From Geminicoccaceae bacterium (GTDB lineage Bacteria > Pseudomonadota > Alphaproteobacteria > Geminicoccales > Geminicoccaceae), in the NCBI GenBank assembly GCA_028285265.1, contig JANQPX010000037.1, positions 124,001 through 188,000 on the forward strand: a DNA stretch of 64,000 nucleotides. Direction: 5' to 3'. This document shows positions 32,890 through 41,297 of this stretch, piece after piece. Below the pieces are notes generated by a model, which made no database searches, was not told the origin of the DNA, and saw nothing but the letters and a program-made list of their open reading frames with translations. A program made the translations under genes and the position numbers. How positions within the stretch are numbered: the stretch's first letter is position 1; every line of letters begins with the position of its first letter.

Positions 32890-33717
32890 ATGATGGGGCT
32901 TCGCTTCTCACTTGCACCGTTGTTGGCGTTGATGGTTTTTGCCGTTTGCGGTGTTGTCGTTTGGCTTGCGCATATTGAAGCTGGTGAGATGACGGCATTG
33001 CAGGGGCCGCCGATCGTCAAGGCGGCGTCGACGCCGATTAAACGTGCGCCTGACGACCCGGGTGGCAGTGTCGTTGCTAGTCTCGGTGGTGTCGGCGATC
33101 TTTTGAACGATCAACCGGTCGAGACCGAAGAGAATTTGTTGCCCCGGGCTGAGCAGCCTGTAGCACCAAGGCCGGCGGAACCGAATATTGGACAAGACCA
33201 AGCCGCCACGGCTCTCAATGCTCTTCTTGCCGAAGTGCGGAATGGTGCGGCTCCTGCCAGTGCAGACGGATCAGGTGGGCCCAACCCCGATCTTCCCGTG
33301 ACGTTTCCGTCACCACGGCGACCAAGCGGTTCGCCAGGAGCAACCGATACAGAGCTGACAGTATCGCGTGTCGAACCGCCAAGAGCGGTCAGTAACCGCT
33401 CGCGCGCGGTGGATGAGCCAGATCAAGCTGTTCTCACTGCTGCCTCGCCAATCTTTCAGACGGCGGCAGAAGGCCGCTTTCGCGTCCAGCTCGCTGCGGT
33501 AAGAGATGAGAAGGATGCGCAGCGAGCTTGGGACATCTTTCAAGACCAAATCGGGCCCTTCGTCGCTGGACTCGAGCCCTTCTTCGAACGGGCGGAGACG
33601 AGTAATGGCGTGTTCTACCGGCTCCAGGTCGGGCCCTTTGGCGAAGATGGCGAGGCAAACCGCCTTTGTATCGAACTGAAAAAGCAAGACGTGAGCTGTT
33701 TTGTTGTCTCCCGGTGA
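32890..33717 (+). CDS. SPOR-domain membrane protein
   Basis: 275 residues. A single N-terminal membrane helix (about 6-27), a long Pro/Ala/Gly-rich linker (30-195), and a C-terminal SPOR domain beginning RFRVQLAAVRDEKDAQRAWD and ending YRLQVGPFGEDGEANRLCIELKKQDVSCFVV. SPOR domains bind denuded peptidoglycan at the division septum. Between argS and nagZ, as normal in the class. It overlaps nagZ by 17 bases. Confidence 0.9.
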   Translation: MMGLRFSLAPLLALMVFAVCGVVVWLAHIEAGEMTALQGPPIVKAASTPIKRAPDDPGGSVVASLGGVGDLLNDQPVETEENLLPRAEQPVAPRPAEPNIGQDQAATALNALLAEVRNGAAPASADGSGGPNPDLPVTFPSPRRPSGSPGATDTELTVSRVEPPRAVSNRSRAVDEPDQAVLTAASPIFQTAAEGRFRVQLAAVRDEKDAQRAWDIFQDQIGPFVAGLEPFFERAETSNGVFYRLQVGPFGEDGEANRLCIELKKQDVSCFVVSR

Positions 33718-34774
33718 TCGGGAAGGCCGGTCGACGAGATCGAATGCCGCGGCGATCGTAGGTATCTCCGGCACGGCTTTGACTCCCGAAGAGATAGAAC
33801 TGTATGCCAGCAAAAGGCCCTCGGGATTTATCCTGTTCGCTAGAAACTGCGAGAGCCCCGACCAGGTGGCATCACTTGTTCGGAGCTTGCGCCTTGCCGT
33901 TAACGATGCTCATGTACCCATTCTTATCGATCAAGAGGGCGGGCGCGTCACGCGGTTGAAGCCCCCCCATTGGCAAATGCTGCCACCTCTTCGGCGGATA
34001 GGTGAATGCGCAAAGCTTGCTCCCGAGCTCGCCAGAGAGGCAGCCTGGTTGCATGCTCGATTGGTTGCCTTCGATCTTGAGCCTCTTGGGATTACGATCA
34101 ATTGCTCACCCGTGCTTGATCTTGGCCTTAAAGGGCAAACGGAAGCGATCGGTGATCGTGCATTCTCGGAAGATCCTTCTATTGTCGGCGAGCTCGGTCA
34201 AGCGATGATTGAAGGTTTCCTTGATGGTGGCGTGATCCCGGTCATTAAACATCTACCAGGTCATGGCCGTGCCACTGTCGATAGCCATGCCCACCTTCCT
34301 CGTGTGTCGGCTCATCGCGATGTTCTCGCTGCGGCAGACTGGCAACCATTCCGCCAGAATGCGGAAGCCCCCTTGGGCATGACGGCCCATATCCTTTTCC
34401 CAGCGCTGGATTTGGCCTGTTGCGCGACCCAGTCGAGCACGATCATCAACGACATTATACGCGGTGAGATCGGTTTTTCCGGCGCTCTCTTGAGTGATGA
34501 CTTGAGCATGGAAGCCCTCGGTGGATCGTTAGGCGAACGGGCTAGGCGGGCAATTGAGGCTGGCTGTGACCTTGCACTCCATTGCAATGGTGTGATGGCG
34601 GAGATGACTGCCGTGCTCACGGCATCGGGGCCGCTCGAGGGGGACAGTCTCAAGCGTTTTAATCAAGCTTTATCGATCAGGCGGCCGCCCGAGCCCTTTG
34701 ACGCTAGTGCTGGACGTGAGCGATTGATATCCCTTCTCGCGCCGTTTGCTCGCGAATCAGAGGCGCTGAGCTGA
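33701..34774 (+). CDS. nagZ: Beta-N-acetylhexosaminidase (peptidoglycan recycling)
   Basis: 357 residues, GH3. LIDQEGGRVTRLKPPHWQ, KHLPGHGRATVDSHAHLP with the catalytic His of the GH3 NagZ loop, and FSGALLSDDLSMEALGG with nucleophile Asp identify NagZ, which removes GlcNAc from anhydromuropeptides in the cytoplasm. The start is TTG 33701 or 33704: no ATG is available before the conserved AAIVGISGTALT, and it overlaps the SPOR gene. Confidence 0.93.
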   Translation: MLSPGDREGRSTRSNAAAIVGISGTALTPEEIELYASKRPSGFILFARNCESPDQVASLVRSLRLAVNDAHVPILIDQEGGRVTRLKPPHWQMLPPLRRIGECAKLAPELAREAAWLHARLVAFDLEPLGITINCSPVLDLGLKGQTEAIGDRAFSEDPSIVGELGQAMIEGFLDGGVIPVIKHLPGHGRATVDSHAHLPRVSAHRDVLAAADWQPFRQNAEAPLGMTAHILFPALDLACCATQSSTIINDIIRGEIGFSGALLSDDLSMEALGGSLGERARRAIEAGCDLALHCNGVMAEMTAVLTASGPLEGDSLKRFNQALSIRRPPEPFDASAGRERLISLLAPFARESEALS

Positions 34775-34776
34775 CC

Positions 34777-35463
34777 ATGGATCTGGCACTCATCGGCCAG
34801 GTCTTGTCGGTCTGGTTTCTACCGGTCATCATCGCGATCACCTTTCATGAGGCAGCCCATGCCTGGGTCGCCGATTATTGTGGTGATAGCACGGCGCGCC
34901 TCCTGGGTCGTGTCACGTTCAATCCGATCAAGCATATTGACCCCTTTGGTACACTGCTCCTGCCAAGCCTTTTGGTGTTGGTTGGCTCGCCCTTCATTTT
35001 TGGTTTTGCGAAGCCGGTTCCAGTGAATTTTAATCGTCTCAATAAACCAAAGCGGGACATGGCCCTTGTGGCCATCGCTGGACCAGCCATCAATCTCATT
35101 CTGGCAATTGGGGCCGCCCTTTCACTCCATCTGGTTTTTCCTCCGAGTAGTGACCTAGCCGCGTGGATCTACGAGAATCTCCAGAACGCTGTGATGGCAA
35201 ATGTCGTGTTCGCCGTCTTCAATATGTTGCCTATTCCACCGCTCGATGGTGGACGGGTTTTGACGGGCCTTCTGCCTAGGCCACTTGATTGGCGCTTTGC
35301 GAGTCTCGAACGCTATGGTTTCCTTATTCTGCTTGGTCTTATTTTGGTCTCTGTGTTTGCGTCTGATTTAGGCTTGCCCTTTAGCCCCTTGGAAGCGATC
35401 CTCTGGCCGCCGATCGAAGCGCTGATTGACGTCATCGCTGCTTTGACCGGACTTGGGCGCTAA
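34777..35463 (+). CDS. Site-2 protease-family (M50) membrane metalloprotease
   Basis: 228 residues, about six membrane helices. The zinc motif HEAAH (His24, Glu25, His28) and the distal NMLPIPPLDGGRVL with the metal-ligand Asp are both present, so it should be active. It lacks PDZ domains, placing it with the minimal YwhC/Rip3-type group. ATG 34777 comes 2 bases after the nagZ stop. Substrate not predictable; this family is often found beside scpA without a known role. Confidence 0.92.
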   Translation: MDLALIGQVLSVWFLPVIIAITFHEAAHAWVADYCGDSTARLLGRVTFNPIKHIDPFGTLLLPSLLVLVGSPFIFGFAKPVPVNFNRLNKPKRDMALVAIAGPAINLILAIGAALSLHLVFPPSSDLAAWIYENLQNAVMANVVFAVFNMLPIPPLDGGRVLTGLLPRPLDWRFASLERYGFLILLGLILVSVFASDLGLPFSPLEAILWPPIEALIDVIAALTGLGR

Positions 35464-35477
35464 ATTGGCGGATCTTG

Positions 35478-36284
35478 ATGAAGGACGCATCCGTACCAGA
35501 AAACCAGGCTGACCCGACGCAGCAGGCCGTGCCCAGACCGGTACCTTCTGGCTTTGTCGTCGATCTAGAAGGGTTCGAAGGCCCGATTGACCTGTTGCTT
35601 AGCCTTGCGCGTGATCAAAAGGTTGATCTGGCTCAGATTTCGATTCTGGCGCTTGCTGAGCAATATCTCTCCTATATCCAGCGCGCGCGTGATCTGAAGC
35701 TCGAAATTGCGGCAGACTATCTCGTTACCGCCGCTTGGCTCACCTACCTAAAGTCACGCTTGCTTTTGCCGCCCCCTCATGACGATGACGAGCCAAGTGG
35801 CGAAGAGCTTGCCGAGGCGCTGACAGAGCGCTTGCAGCGACTGGATGCTATCCGCCGCGCAGCCGACATGTTATTCACACGCCCAAGACTTGGAATCGAG
35901 CGCTTTCCGCGTGGTGAGCCGGAAGGACTGCGTATTCTGAAGAAAAGCCGTTATCGGTTGAATCTTCATGAAGTACTGCAAGCGTATCTCGATCAGCGCG
36001 TGCGAGGAACCAAGCCTGATTACCGGATTACGCAGCCTCCCGTGATGCGTGTCGAGGAAGCGGTCGAGCGAATTACTGAATTGCTCGGCGGACCGGATTG
36101 GCAAAACCTCCTCGCCTTTTTGCCTGCGGGGCTGATGAATGACTCCTTTAGGCGCTCCGCCATTGCTGCCCATGTTGGCGCGAGTTTGGAACTGGCTAAG
36201 GACGGCGTGGTCGACCTTCGCCAAGCTGCGCCCTTTGGGCCTATCTATGTTCGCAAGAAGTCGAAAGGCCCTGAACCAGCATGA
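35478..36284 (+). CDS. scpA: Segregation and condensation protein A
   Basis: 268 residues. FVVDLEGFEGPIDLLLSLARDQKVDLAQISILALAEQYL (about 25-63) is the SMC-binding N-terminal signature, with AADYLVTAAWLTYLKSRLLLP following. The C-terminal winged-helix part ends near QAAPFGPIYVRK. ScpA is the kleisin of the SMC-ScpAB condensin. ATG 35478 is preferred over the adjacent TTG 35475. It is followed by scpB with 43 bases between. Confidence 0.94.
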   Translation: MKDASVPENQADPTQQAVPRPVPSGFVVDLEGFEGPIDLLLSLARDQKVDLAQISILALAEQYLSYIQRARDLKLEIAADYLVTAAWLTYLKSRLLLPPPHDDDEPSGEELAEALTERLQRLDAIRRAADMLFTRPRLGIERFPRGEPEGLRILKKSRYRLNLHEVLQAYLDQRVRGTKPDYRITQPPVMRVEEAVERITELLGGPDWQNLLAFLPAGLMNDSFRRSAIAAHVGASLELAKDGVVDLRQAAPFGPIYVRKKSKGPEPA

Positions 36285-36327
36285 ATGCTTGTCGGCGAGC
36301 CGATCAATGTCACCAGAGGACACCAAA

Positions 36328-36978
36328 ATGGACATGACGCTCGCCAAGCGCATTGTCGAAGCGGTGCTGTTCGCGGCTGAAGAGCCGCTTGATCTGCATA
36401 CACTCCAAGCACATTTGCCCGGCGAGCTGCATGCGCGCGACGTGGTCGATTTACTCGCTGAAGATTACCGCGAACGCGGCATAAGACTTGAACAGCATGG
36501 AAGCCGCTATGCTCTGCGCACCGCGCCAGATATTGCACCCTATCTTCAGCGGGAGACGGTGCAGAGTAGGCGTCTTTCCCGAGCGGCCTTGGAGACGCTC
36601 GCGATCATTGCGTATCATCAGCCCATTACCCGCGCCGAGATTGAGGAAGTAAGAGGGGTTAGTACCAATAAGGGTACACTTGATCTCCTGATTGAAACTG
36701 GTTGGGTGCAGCCCAAAGGTCGACGAGAGACTCCTGGGCGTCCTGTGACTTGGGTGACGACATCGACATTTCTCGATCATCTCGATCTGTCACATCTCGA
36801 TGATTTGCCGCGGATTGAAGAATTGATGCAGGTTGGCTTGCTTGGCACGCCCGGTGCGCTTCGTGGGGACCCGAAGCCAGAAGACGAAGGCGCGGAGACA
36901 ACGGAACATGGTGACGATGCCATTGACGTCGTTGACGAGCCGTCTTCTCAGGAGCCATCATCAGTGCCTCGGGCTTGA
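36328..36978 (+). CDS. scpB: Segregation and condensation protein B
   Basis: 216 residues. LAKRIVEAVLFAAEEPLDLHTLQAHLP and LSRAALETLAIIAYHQPITRAEIEEVRGVSTNKGTLDLLIETGWVQPKGRRETPGRPVTWVTT are the twin winged-helix ScpB signature. The tail after 175 is acidic and probably disordered. ATG 36328 has AGAGGA at the right distance; a start at 36307 is possible and longer frames run into scpA. Confidence 0.93.
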   Translation: MDMTLAKRIVEAVLFAAEEPLDLHTLQAHLPGELHARDVVDLLAEDYRERGIRLEQHGSRYALRTAPDIAPYLQRETVQSRRLSRAALETLAIIAYHQPITRAEIEEVRGVSTNKGTLDLLIETGWVQPKGRRETPGRPVTWVTTSTFLDHLDLSHLDDLPRIEELMQVGLLGTPGALRGDPKPEDEGAETTEHGDDAIDVVDEPSSQEPSSVPRA

Positions 36979-37046
36979 CCCAGGCGGATCGAGGTCCCAC
37001 TTCCGAGTAGAGTGCTTAAACGACTGGCAAATAGAAACAAGCGTCT

Positions 37047-38162
37047 ATGGCGAAAGCCGCTTCCGAGCGTTCCACAAACGGTCTTCACGTCTCCCATGAA
37101 GTCCTTCCCACGGAAGGTCTCTATGTCGATCACCTCTGTCATGCCTATGGGAACAGGCGGGTGGTGGAGGACGTTGCCTTTGGCCTCGCTGCGGGCGATG
37201 TCCATTGCCTTGTCGGTCCATCGGGTTGTGGCAAGACGACCATTCTTCGTTTGATCGCTGGATTGGAGCCGCTACAGGGCGGGCGGGTGATTATTGATGG
37301 CGTGGTGGTTGCTGAGCCAGGACGGGCCGTTCCGACAGAGAACCGCCGGATTGGTCTTATGTTTCAGGATTTCGCGCTCTTTCCCCATCTTCGTATTGGC
37401 GACAATGTTGCCTTCGGCTTAACGGATCTCGAACGGAAAGAGCGCCGACGTCGAGCGGCCGATCTCTTGGCACATCTCAGCCTTGGGGCCCACATCGACG
37501 CCTATCCGCATATGCTCTCTGGTGGAGAGCAACAACGCGTCGCCCTTGCTCGCGCCCTTGCTCCACACCCGCGGCTGATGCTGCTTGATGAGCCGTTTTC
37601 TAGTCTTGACGCCACCCTAAGGGAGCAAGTGCGCGACGACACGATTGCGCTGCTGCGTGCCGAAGGCACACCGGTTTTGATGGTCACGCATGATGCGGAG
37701 GAGGCGGTCAGGGTTGCGGACCGCATTCACGTGATGTTGGAGGGGAGGATCCTTCAGTCTGGCACGCCCGCGGAACTCTACAGCCACCCTGCCAGCCCGT
37801 TCGTTGCCGGTTTCTTTGGGCCTCCCAACCGCTTTAAGGGCTGGGTGCTTGCGGGTGAAGTTTCGACGCCACTTGGCCCAATGAAAGTCGAACATCTTGC
37901 GGACGGCACGGCCGTTGATGTGCTGATCCGGCCGGAAGGCCTCCATCCCACAAAACAGCTGAACGGCAAGGAGCCTCACTTTGACGTCCACCGGATTCGC
38001 GACCTTGGCACCAATCGGGTGCTGGAACTTAAGCTAGCCGATGGTCCCGTTCTTTCGGTGCGTATGACCAGCTACGCCGATTTTGAAGCTGGTGATACCG
38101 TCACGGTCGACGTTGATCCTGGCCAAGTCCATATCTATCCAACAGATAGGCGTACCTCATAA
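37047..38162 (+). CDS. Orphan ABC transporter ATP-binding protein (FbpC/PotA type)
   Basis: 371 residues. Walker A GPSGCGKTT, Q-loop FQDFALFPHLRIGDNV, signature LSGGEQQRVALARAL, Walker B LMLLDEPFSSLD, His switch VTHDAEEAV, and a C-terminal TOBE-like domain (about 265-371) place it among iron(III), polyamine and molybdate importer ATPases, closest in feel to FbpC. No permease or binding protein gene is nearby, and it is wedged between scpB and tatA. It must work with components elsewhere. ATG 37047 has no strong ribosome site. Confidence 0.88.
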   Translation: MAKAASERSTNGLHVSHEVLPTEGLYVDHLCHAYGNRRVVEDVAFGLAAGDVHCLVGPSGCGKTTILRLIAGLEPLQGGRVIIDGVVVAEPGRAVPTENRRIGLMFQDFALFPHLRIGDNVAFGLTDLERKERRRRAADLLAHLSLGAHIDAYPHMLSGGEQQRVALARALAPHPRLMLLDEPFSSLDATLREQVRDDTIALLRAEGTPVLMVTHDAEEAVRVADRIHVMLEGRILQSGTPAELYSHPASPFVAGFFGPPNRFKGWVLAGEVSTPLGPMKVEHLADGTAVDVLIRPEGLHPTKQLNGKEPHFDVHRIRDLGTNRVLELKLADGPVLSVRMTSYADFEAGDTVTVDVDPGQVHIYPTDRRTS

Positions 38163-38282
38163 CGCATTTAGCGAATGTAGAATGGGTGTCGTCATTGCAC
38201 CTAATCGGGTTTTTTGCGACACTTAGGGTAAGTGGTAAAGGATGTAGCCGCTTTGGATGGCGGCCTTAGGAGGAAGGGTTCA

Positions 38283-38510
38283 ATGAGTATTGGAATATGG
38301 CAGGTCGTTCTGATCCTGCTGATCGTCCTTATTCTTTTCGGCGCAGGCAAGCTGCCGAAGGTTATGGGCGATGTCGCCAAGGGCGTTAAGAACTTCAAGT
38401 CTGGCCTTAAGGACGAGGACGAGCCTGGCGAGGATAAGGTTCTGACCTCTGATGCGACGCCCAAGGGCTCGGAGCAGAATCTGAAGCAGGACGAGGCCGC
38501 AAAAAGCTGA
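38283..38510 (+). CDS. tatA: Sec-independent protein translocase subunit TatA
   Basis: 75 residues. N-terminal helix SIGIWQVVLILLIVLILFGAGKLPKVMGDVAKGVKNFKSGLKDE with the FGAGKLP hinge and an amphipathic helix. Builds the pore of the twin-arginine pathway. AGGAGGAAGGG before ATG 38283. First gene of tatABC. Confidence 0.96.
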   Translation: MSIGIWQVVLILLIVLILFGAGKLPKVMGDVAKGVKNFKSGLKDEDEPGEDKVLTSDATPKGSEQNLKQDEAAKS

Positions 38511-38518
38511 CCAGGCCC

Positions 38519-38540
38519 GGCTGGGCTCTTAGGCCCAGCC
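38519..38540 (+). other. Intercistronic hairpin between tatA and tatB
   Basis: GGCTGGGC (38519-38526), loop TCTTAG, GCCCAGCC (38533-38540): a perfect eight-base-pair stem with no T-run after it, so not a classical terminator. It lies just after tatA and before the tatB ribosome site, the place where stabilising or attenuating hairpins keep TatA in excess of TatB. Confidence 0.65.
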
Positions 38541-38575
38541 TCGGCCTTGCACCTTTGCTTTAAGGAAATTGTGCC

Positions 38576-39244
38576 TTGTTCGACATCGGCTGGTCCGAGA
38601 TGGCCATCATTATGGTGTTGGCGCTGATCATTATCGGGCCGAAAGATCTTCCACGGGTTGCGCGGACCATCGGTCAATGGGTGCGCAAAGGGCGGATGCT
38701 TGCCCGGGAGTTCCAATCGTCATTGGAAGATATGGCCAAGGAAGCGGAACTCGACGATGTCAAAAAGGAGATCGAGAAGGTAGGGAAGACTGATCTAAAA
38801 AAGGCAGTCGAGACTTCCCTTGATCCCAAAGGTGAGCTGAAGAGCGCGTTTGATACGTCGGATGGTACGCCCGGTGAAGAGACAGTTGGCAAGGTCTTGA
38901 ATGGCAATGCAGCGGCTAAGGCTAAGGAACCGGTGGTGCCGGCTGGTTCCTCCCAACTGGACGCGCCCGCATCGCCACAAAAACCGCAGACGAAGCCTAA
39001 AGCGAAAGCAGGTCGCAGTAGTTCGACTGCGAAGAAGCCCGCGCCGACGAAGAAGGCCGCTGCATCCTCTGCGCGACCGGCTGCGACGACAAAAAGTGGA
39101 ACCGGCACGAGGAAAGCAGCCGTAAAGAAACAAACCACCCGTAAAAGAGCCGCCAAGCCGGCGGCATCAACATCATCAGGCAGCGACGCGTCATCCGCAG
39201 ACAAAGACGGCGGATCTTCTGCGATGGCGGCCAAATCGAGCTAA
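38576..39244 (+). CDS. tatB: Sec-independent protein translocase subunit TatB with long basic tail
   Basis: 222 residues. MFDIGWSEMAIIMVLALIIIGPKDLPRVARTIGQWVRKGR is a textbook TatB start; residues 42-75 form the amphipathic helix. The rest, about 140 residues, is an Ala/Lys/Pro/Ser-rich, histone-like tail (KPKAKAGRSSSTAKKPAPTK style), much longer than in E. coli and probably disordered. TTG start: TAAGGAAATTGTGCC then TTG TTC, with no ATG nearby. tatC follows after 3 bases. Confidence 0.93.
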   Translation: MFDIGWSEMAIIMVLALIIIGPKDLPRVARTIGQWVRKGRMLAREFQSSLEDMAKEAELDDVKKEIEKVGKTDLKKAVETSLDPKGELKSAFDTSDGTPGEETVGKVLNGNAAAKAKEPVVPAGSSQLDAPASPQKPQTKPKAKAGRSSSTAKKPAPTKKAAASSARPAATTKSGTGTRKAAVKKQTTRKRAAKPAASTSSGSDASSADKDGGSSAMAAKSS

Positions 39245-39247
39245 GCT

Positions 39248-40057
39248 ATGGCCCTTATCAAGGACATTGACGATCGGGAAATGCCGCTCTTGGATCACCT
39301 CCTGGAGCTGCGGAATCGCCTGATGTATTCTTGCGCGGCAATCCTTCTTGGGTTCCTCCTGTGTTATTTCTTTGCAGAAGATATTTACGCATTTCTCGTG
39401 CAGCCATTGGCCGATATCTATGAAGGCCAGACCGGTCGGCGCATGATCTATACGAGTTTGACTGAAGCGTTTTTCACTTATCTAAAGGTCGCTTTTTGGG
39501 CGGGCGCTTTTCTCGCCTTTCCCTTTGTCGCGACTCAACTCTGGATGTTTATCGCGCCCGGCCTTTATCTGAACGAGAAGAATGCGTTTCTGCCTTTTTT
39601 GGTCGCCACGCCGGTTCTGTTTTTTCTCGGCGGTGCTATGGTCTACTACTTCATTTTCCCGCTGGCTTGGCGGTTCTTCTTGAGTTTTGAAACCGGCGGA
39701 GGTCCTGGTTCTCTCCCGATCGAGCTTGAAGCACGCGTCGGTGAATATCTCGGCCTCGTCATGAAGTTGATCTTCGCCTTTGGCCTTAGCTTCCAACTTC
39801 CGGTCGCTCTAACACTGATGGGACGGGTCGGCCTGGTCTCATCTGAAGGTCTCGTGCGTAACCGCAAATTTGCCTATGTCGGTGTCTTTGTCGTCGCCGC
39901 CATCATCACACCGCCGGATATCATCAGTCAGGTCGGTCTCGGCATTCCAATCATCGCACTCTATGAGATTTCCATTTGGATGGTGCGGATGGTCGAGAGG
40001 AAGCGAGCCGAGGCCGAGGCTGAAGAGGAAGCAGGAACAGACGTTCAAGCGACGTAA
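39248..40057 (+). CDS. tatC: Sec-independent protein translocase subunit TatC
   Basis: 269 residues, six membrane helices. MPLLDHLLELRNRLMYS and the SFETGGG...EARVGEYL region with the conserved Glu are characteristic; ATPVLFFLGGAMVYYFIFP and LMGRVGLVSSEGLVRNRKFAYVGVFVVAAIITPPD follow. It forms the signal-peptide receptor with TatB. The acidic tail EAEAEEEAGT is usual. No serS follows, although that gene sits here in many relatives. Confidence 0.96.
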   Translation: MALIKDIDDREMPLLDHLLELRNRLMYSCAAILLGFLLCYFFAEDIYAFLVQPLADIYEGQTGRRMIYTSLTEAFFTYLKVAFWAGAFLAFPFVATQLWMFIAPGLYLNEKNAFLPFLVATPVLFFLGGAMVYYFIFPLAWRFFLSFETGGGPGSLPIELEARVGEYLGLVMKLIFAFGLSFQLPVALTLMGRVGLVSSEGLVRNRKFAYVGVFVVAAIITPPDIISQVGLGIPIIALYEISIWMVRMVERKRAEAEAEEEAGTDVQAT

Positions 40058-40166
40058 GGCCGTGATGGGCCGTGGTCAAGGATGGCTCGAGAAAACGAAG
40101 GCTTGAAGAAACCTTGATAGGTTGGATGGATATAGAGCACAATGCGCTGAGACGGTGCTGCTAACA

Positions 40167-40586
40167 CTAGCCGACGGCGCTGGGATTCATGCTTGAGTTG
40201 GAGCGGTCTTGTTTTTGTTGTTCTTCCGCAAAGACTTCTAGCGCTGCATTCAAGCCATTGATCGCCGAAGGAAATCCGCCATAGAGTGCCATCTGCCAGA
40301 TCGTTTCGGCAATTTCGGTCTCGCTGACACCAGCCTTTAGCGCACCGGTAATGTTCACCTTAAGTTGCGGGCGGGTCTGGCCACCAAGCGCGGTAAGAGC
40401 GGCAATCGTCGCGATATAACGTGACTTCAAATCGAGACCAGGCCGCGCATATTGGCGTCCGTAGGCGAAGTCGACGACGGCTTCGGCCATACCAGGAAGG
40501 AGATGCCCGTATCGGGCTTCCAAGGCTTCCTCCATGCCGGGATTCAAATCATCGACGAGGCGGCGGCCGGCATCAAGGGCATCCAT
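40167..40586 (-). CDS. Carboxymuconolactone decarboxylase (CMD) family protein
   Basis: 139 residues. LKSRYIATIAALTALGGQTRPQLKVNITGALKAGVSETEIAETIWQMALYGGFPSAINGLNAA is the CMD fold signature. It lacks a CxxC, so AhpD-type peroxidase activity is unlikely. Members include PcaC-like decarboxylases and uncharacterised proteins. Stands alone between tatC and the lytic transglycosylase. Confidence 0.85.
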   Translation of the reverse strand: MDALDAGRRLVDDLNPGMEEALEARYGHLLPGMAEAVVDFAYGRQYARPGLDLKSRYIATIAALTALGGQTRPQLKVNITGALKAGVSETEIAETIWQMALYGGFPSAINGLNAALEVFAEEQQKQDRSNSSMNPSAVG

Positions 40587-40647
40587 CAGTGATCCTCTCT
40601 TTAGGGCTGGATTCGAAGATGTTAATGGGCTAACGGGGCCAAAGAGC

Positions 40648-41289
40648 TCAGGAAAATGGCCACCACCAGCGGCTGGGATTCTCGAGACCTTCGCGGCACT
40701 CGTTCAACTGGACCCGATAGCGGTCCGCTGTCGTCGCCACTCGCTGTGCATAACGCTGGATGCTGGGCTTCGCTTTCCACGTGCCGCGTTTAAAGCCGTT
40801 TTGTCCCTCGTGATAGGCGAGATAATGACTATAGGCGTCTTCTGGACTGAGTCCGATCTGATGCTTCGAGGTGTGCAGATACCAGCCGATAAAATCTAGA
40901 CTATCATCGAAGTCGCGACGGCTAGCGGCGCGCCGGTTGTTTTCACGCTGATAACGCTTCCAGGTGCCATCGAGAGCCTGAGGATACCCCTCAGCGCTCG
41001 AAATGCGTCCCCAAGGTATAAAACCCAGGAAGTAGTAGCGAGGCGGTTTTGCATCATGGCGAAAGGCACTTTCATGACGCATGATCGCCATCTTGACATG
41101 GATCGGCGTTCCCCAGCGCTTCTGGGTCAGCTTTGCCTGTTCGTACCACCCATCCTTTTCGTAAAAGATATCGCAAAGGTTGTCTGGGTTCGACGGCGGG
41201 GTTGTCGCACATGATGCCAAAAGCATCACTGAAAGGCTCAGTACCGTTAGGCGCAATCCAATATGATGGGATCCTGTCAAGCCTGGCAT
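40648..41289 (-). CDS. Lipoprotein with lytic transglycosylase (SLT) domain
   Basis: 213 residues. Lipobox LLASC with Cys27; then a goose-lysozyme/SLT-like domain where MAIMRHESAFRHD holds the catalytic Glu and AEGYPQALDGTWKRYQRE and YHEGQNGFKRGTW follow. It would cleave peptidoglycan glycan strands with anhydro product, from the outer or inner membrane. Start at 41289; a longer frame extends into the regulator gene. The start is 8 bases after the regulator's stop, so the two are cotranscribed. Confidence 0.85.
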   Translation of the reverse strand: MPGLTGSHHIGLRLTVLSLSVMLLASCATTPPSNPDNLCDIFYEKDGWYEQAKLTQKRWGTPIHVKMAIMRHESAFRHDAKPPRYYFLGFIPWGRISSAEGYPQALDGTWKRYQRENNRRAASRRDFDDSLDFIGWYLHTSKHQIGLSPEDAYSHYLAYHEGQNGFKRGTWKAKPSIQRYAQRVATTADRYRVQLNECREGLENPSRWWWPFS

Positions 41290-41297
41290 CGCAGATT

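Noticed and set aside
38674..39234. Minus-strand frame opposite tatB (186 residues)
   Set aside because: Arises from the repetitive Ala/Lys-rich tail of tatB read backwards; no independent support.
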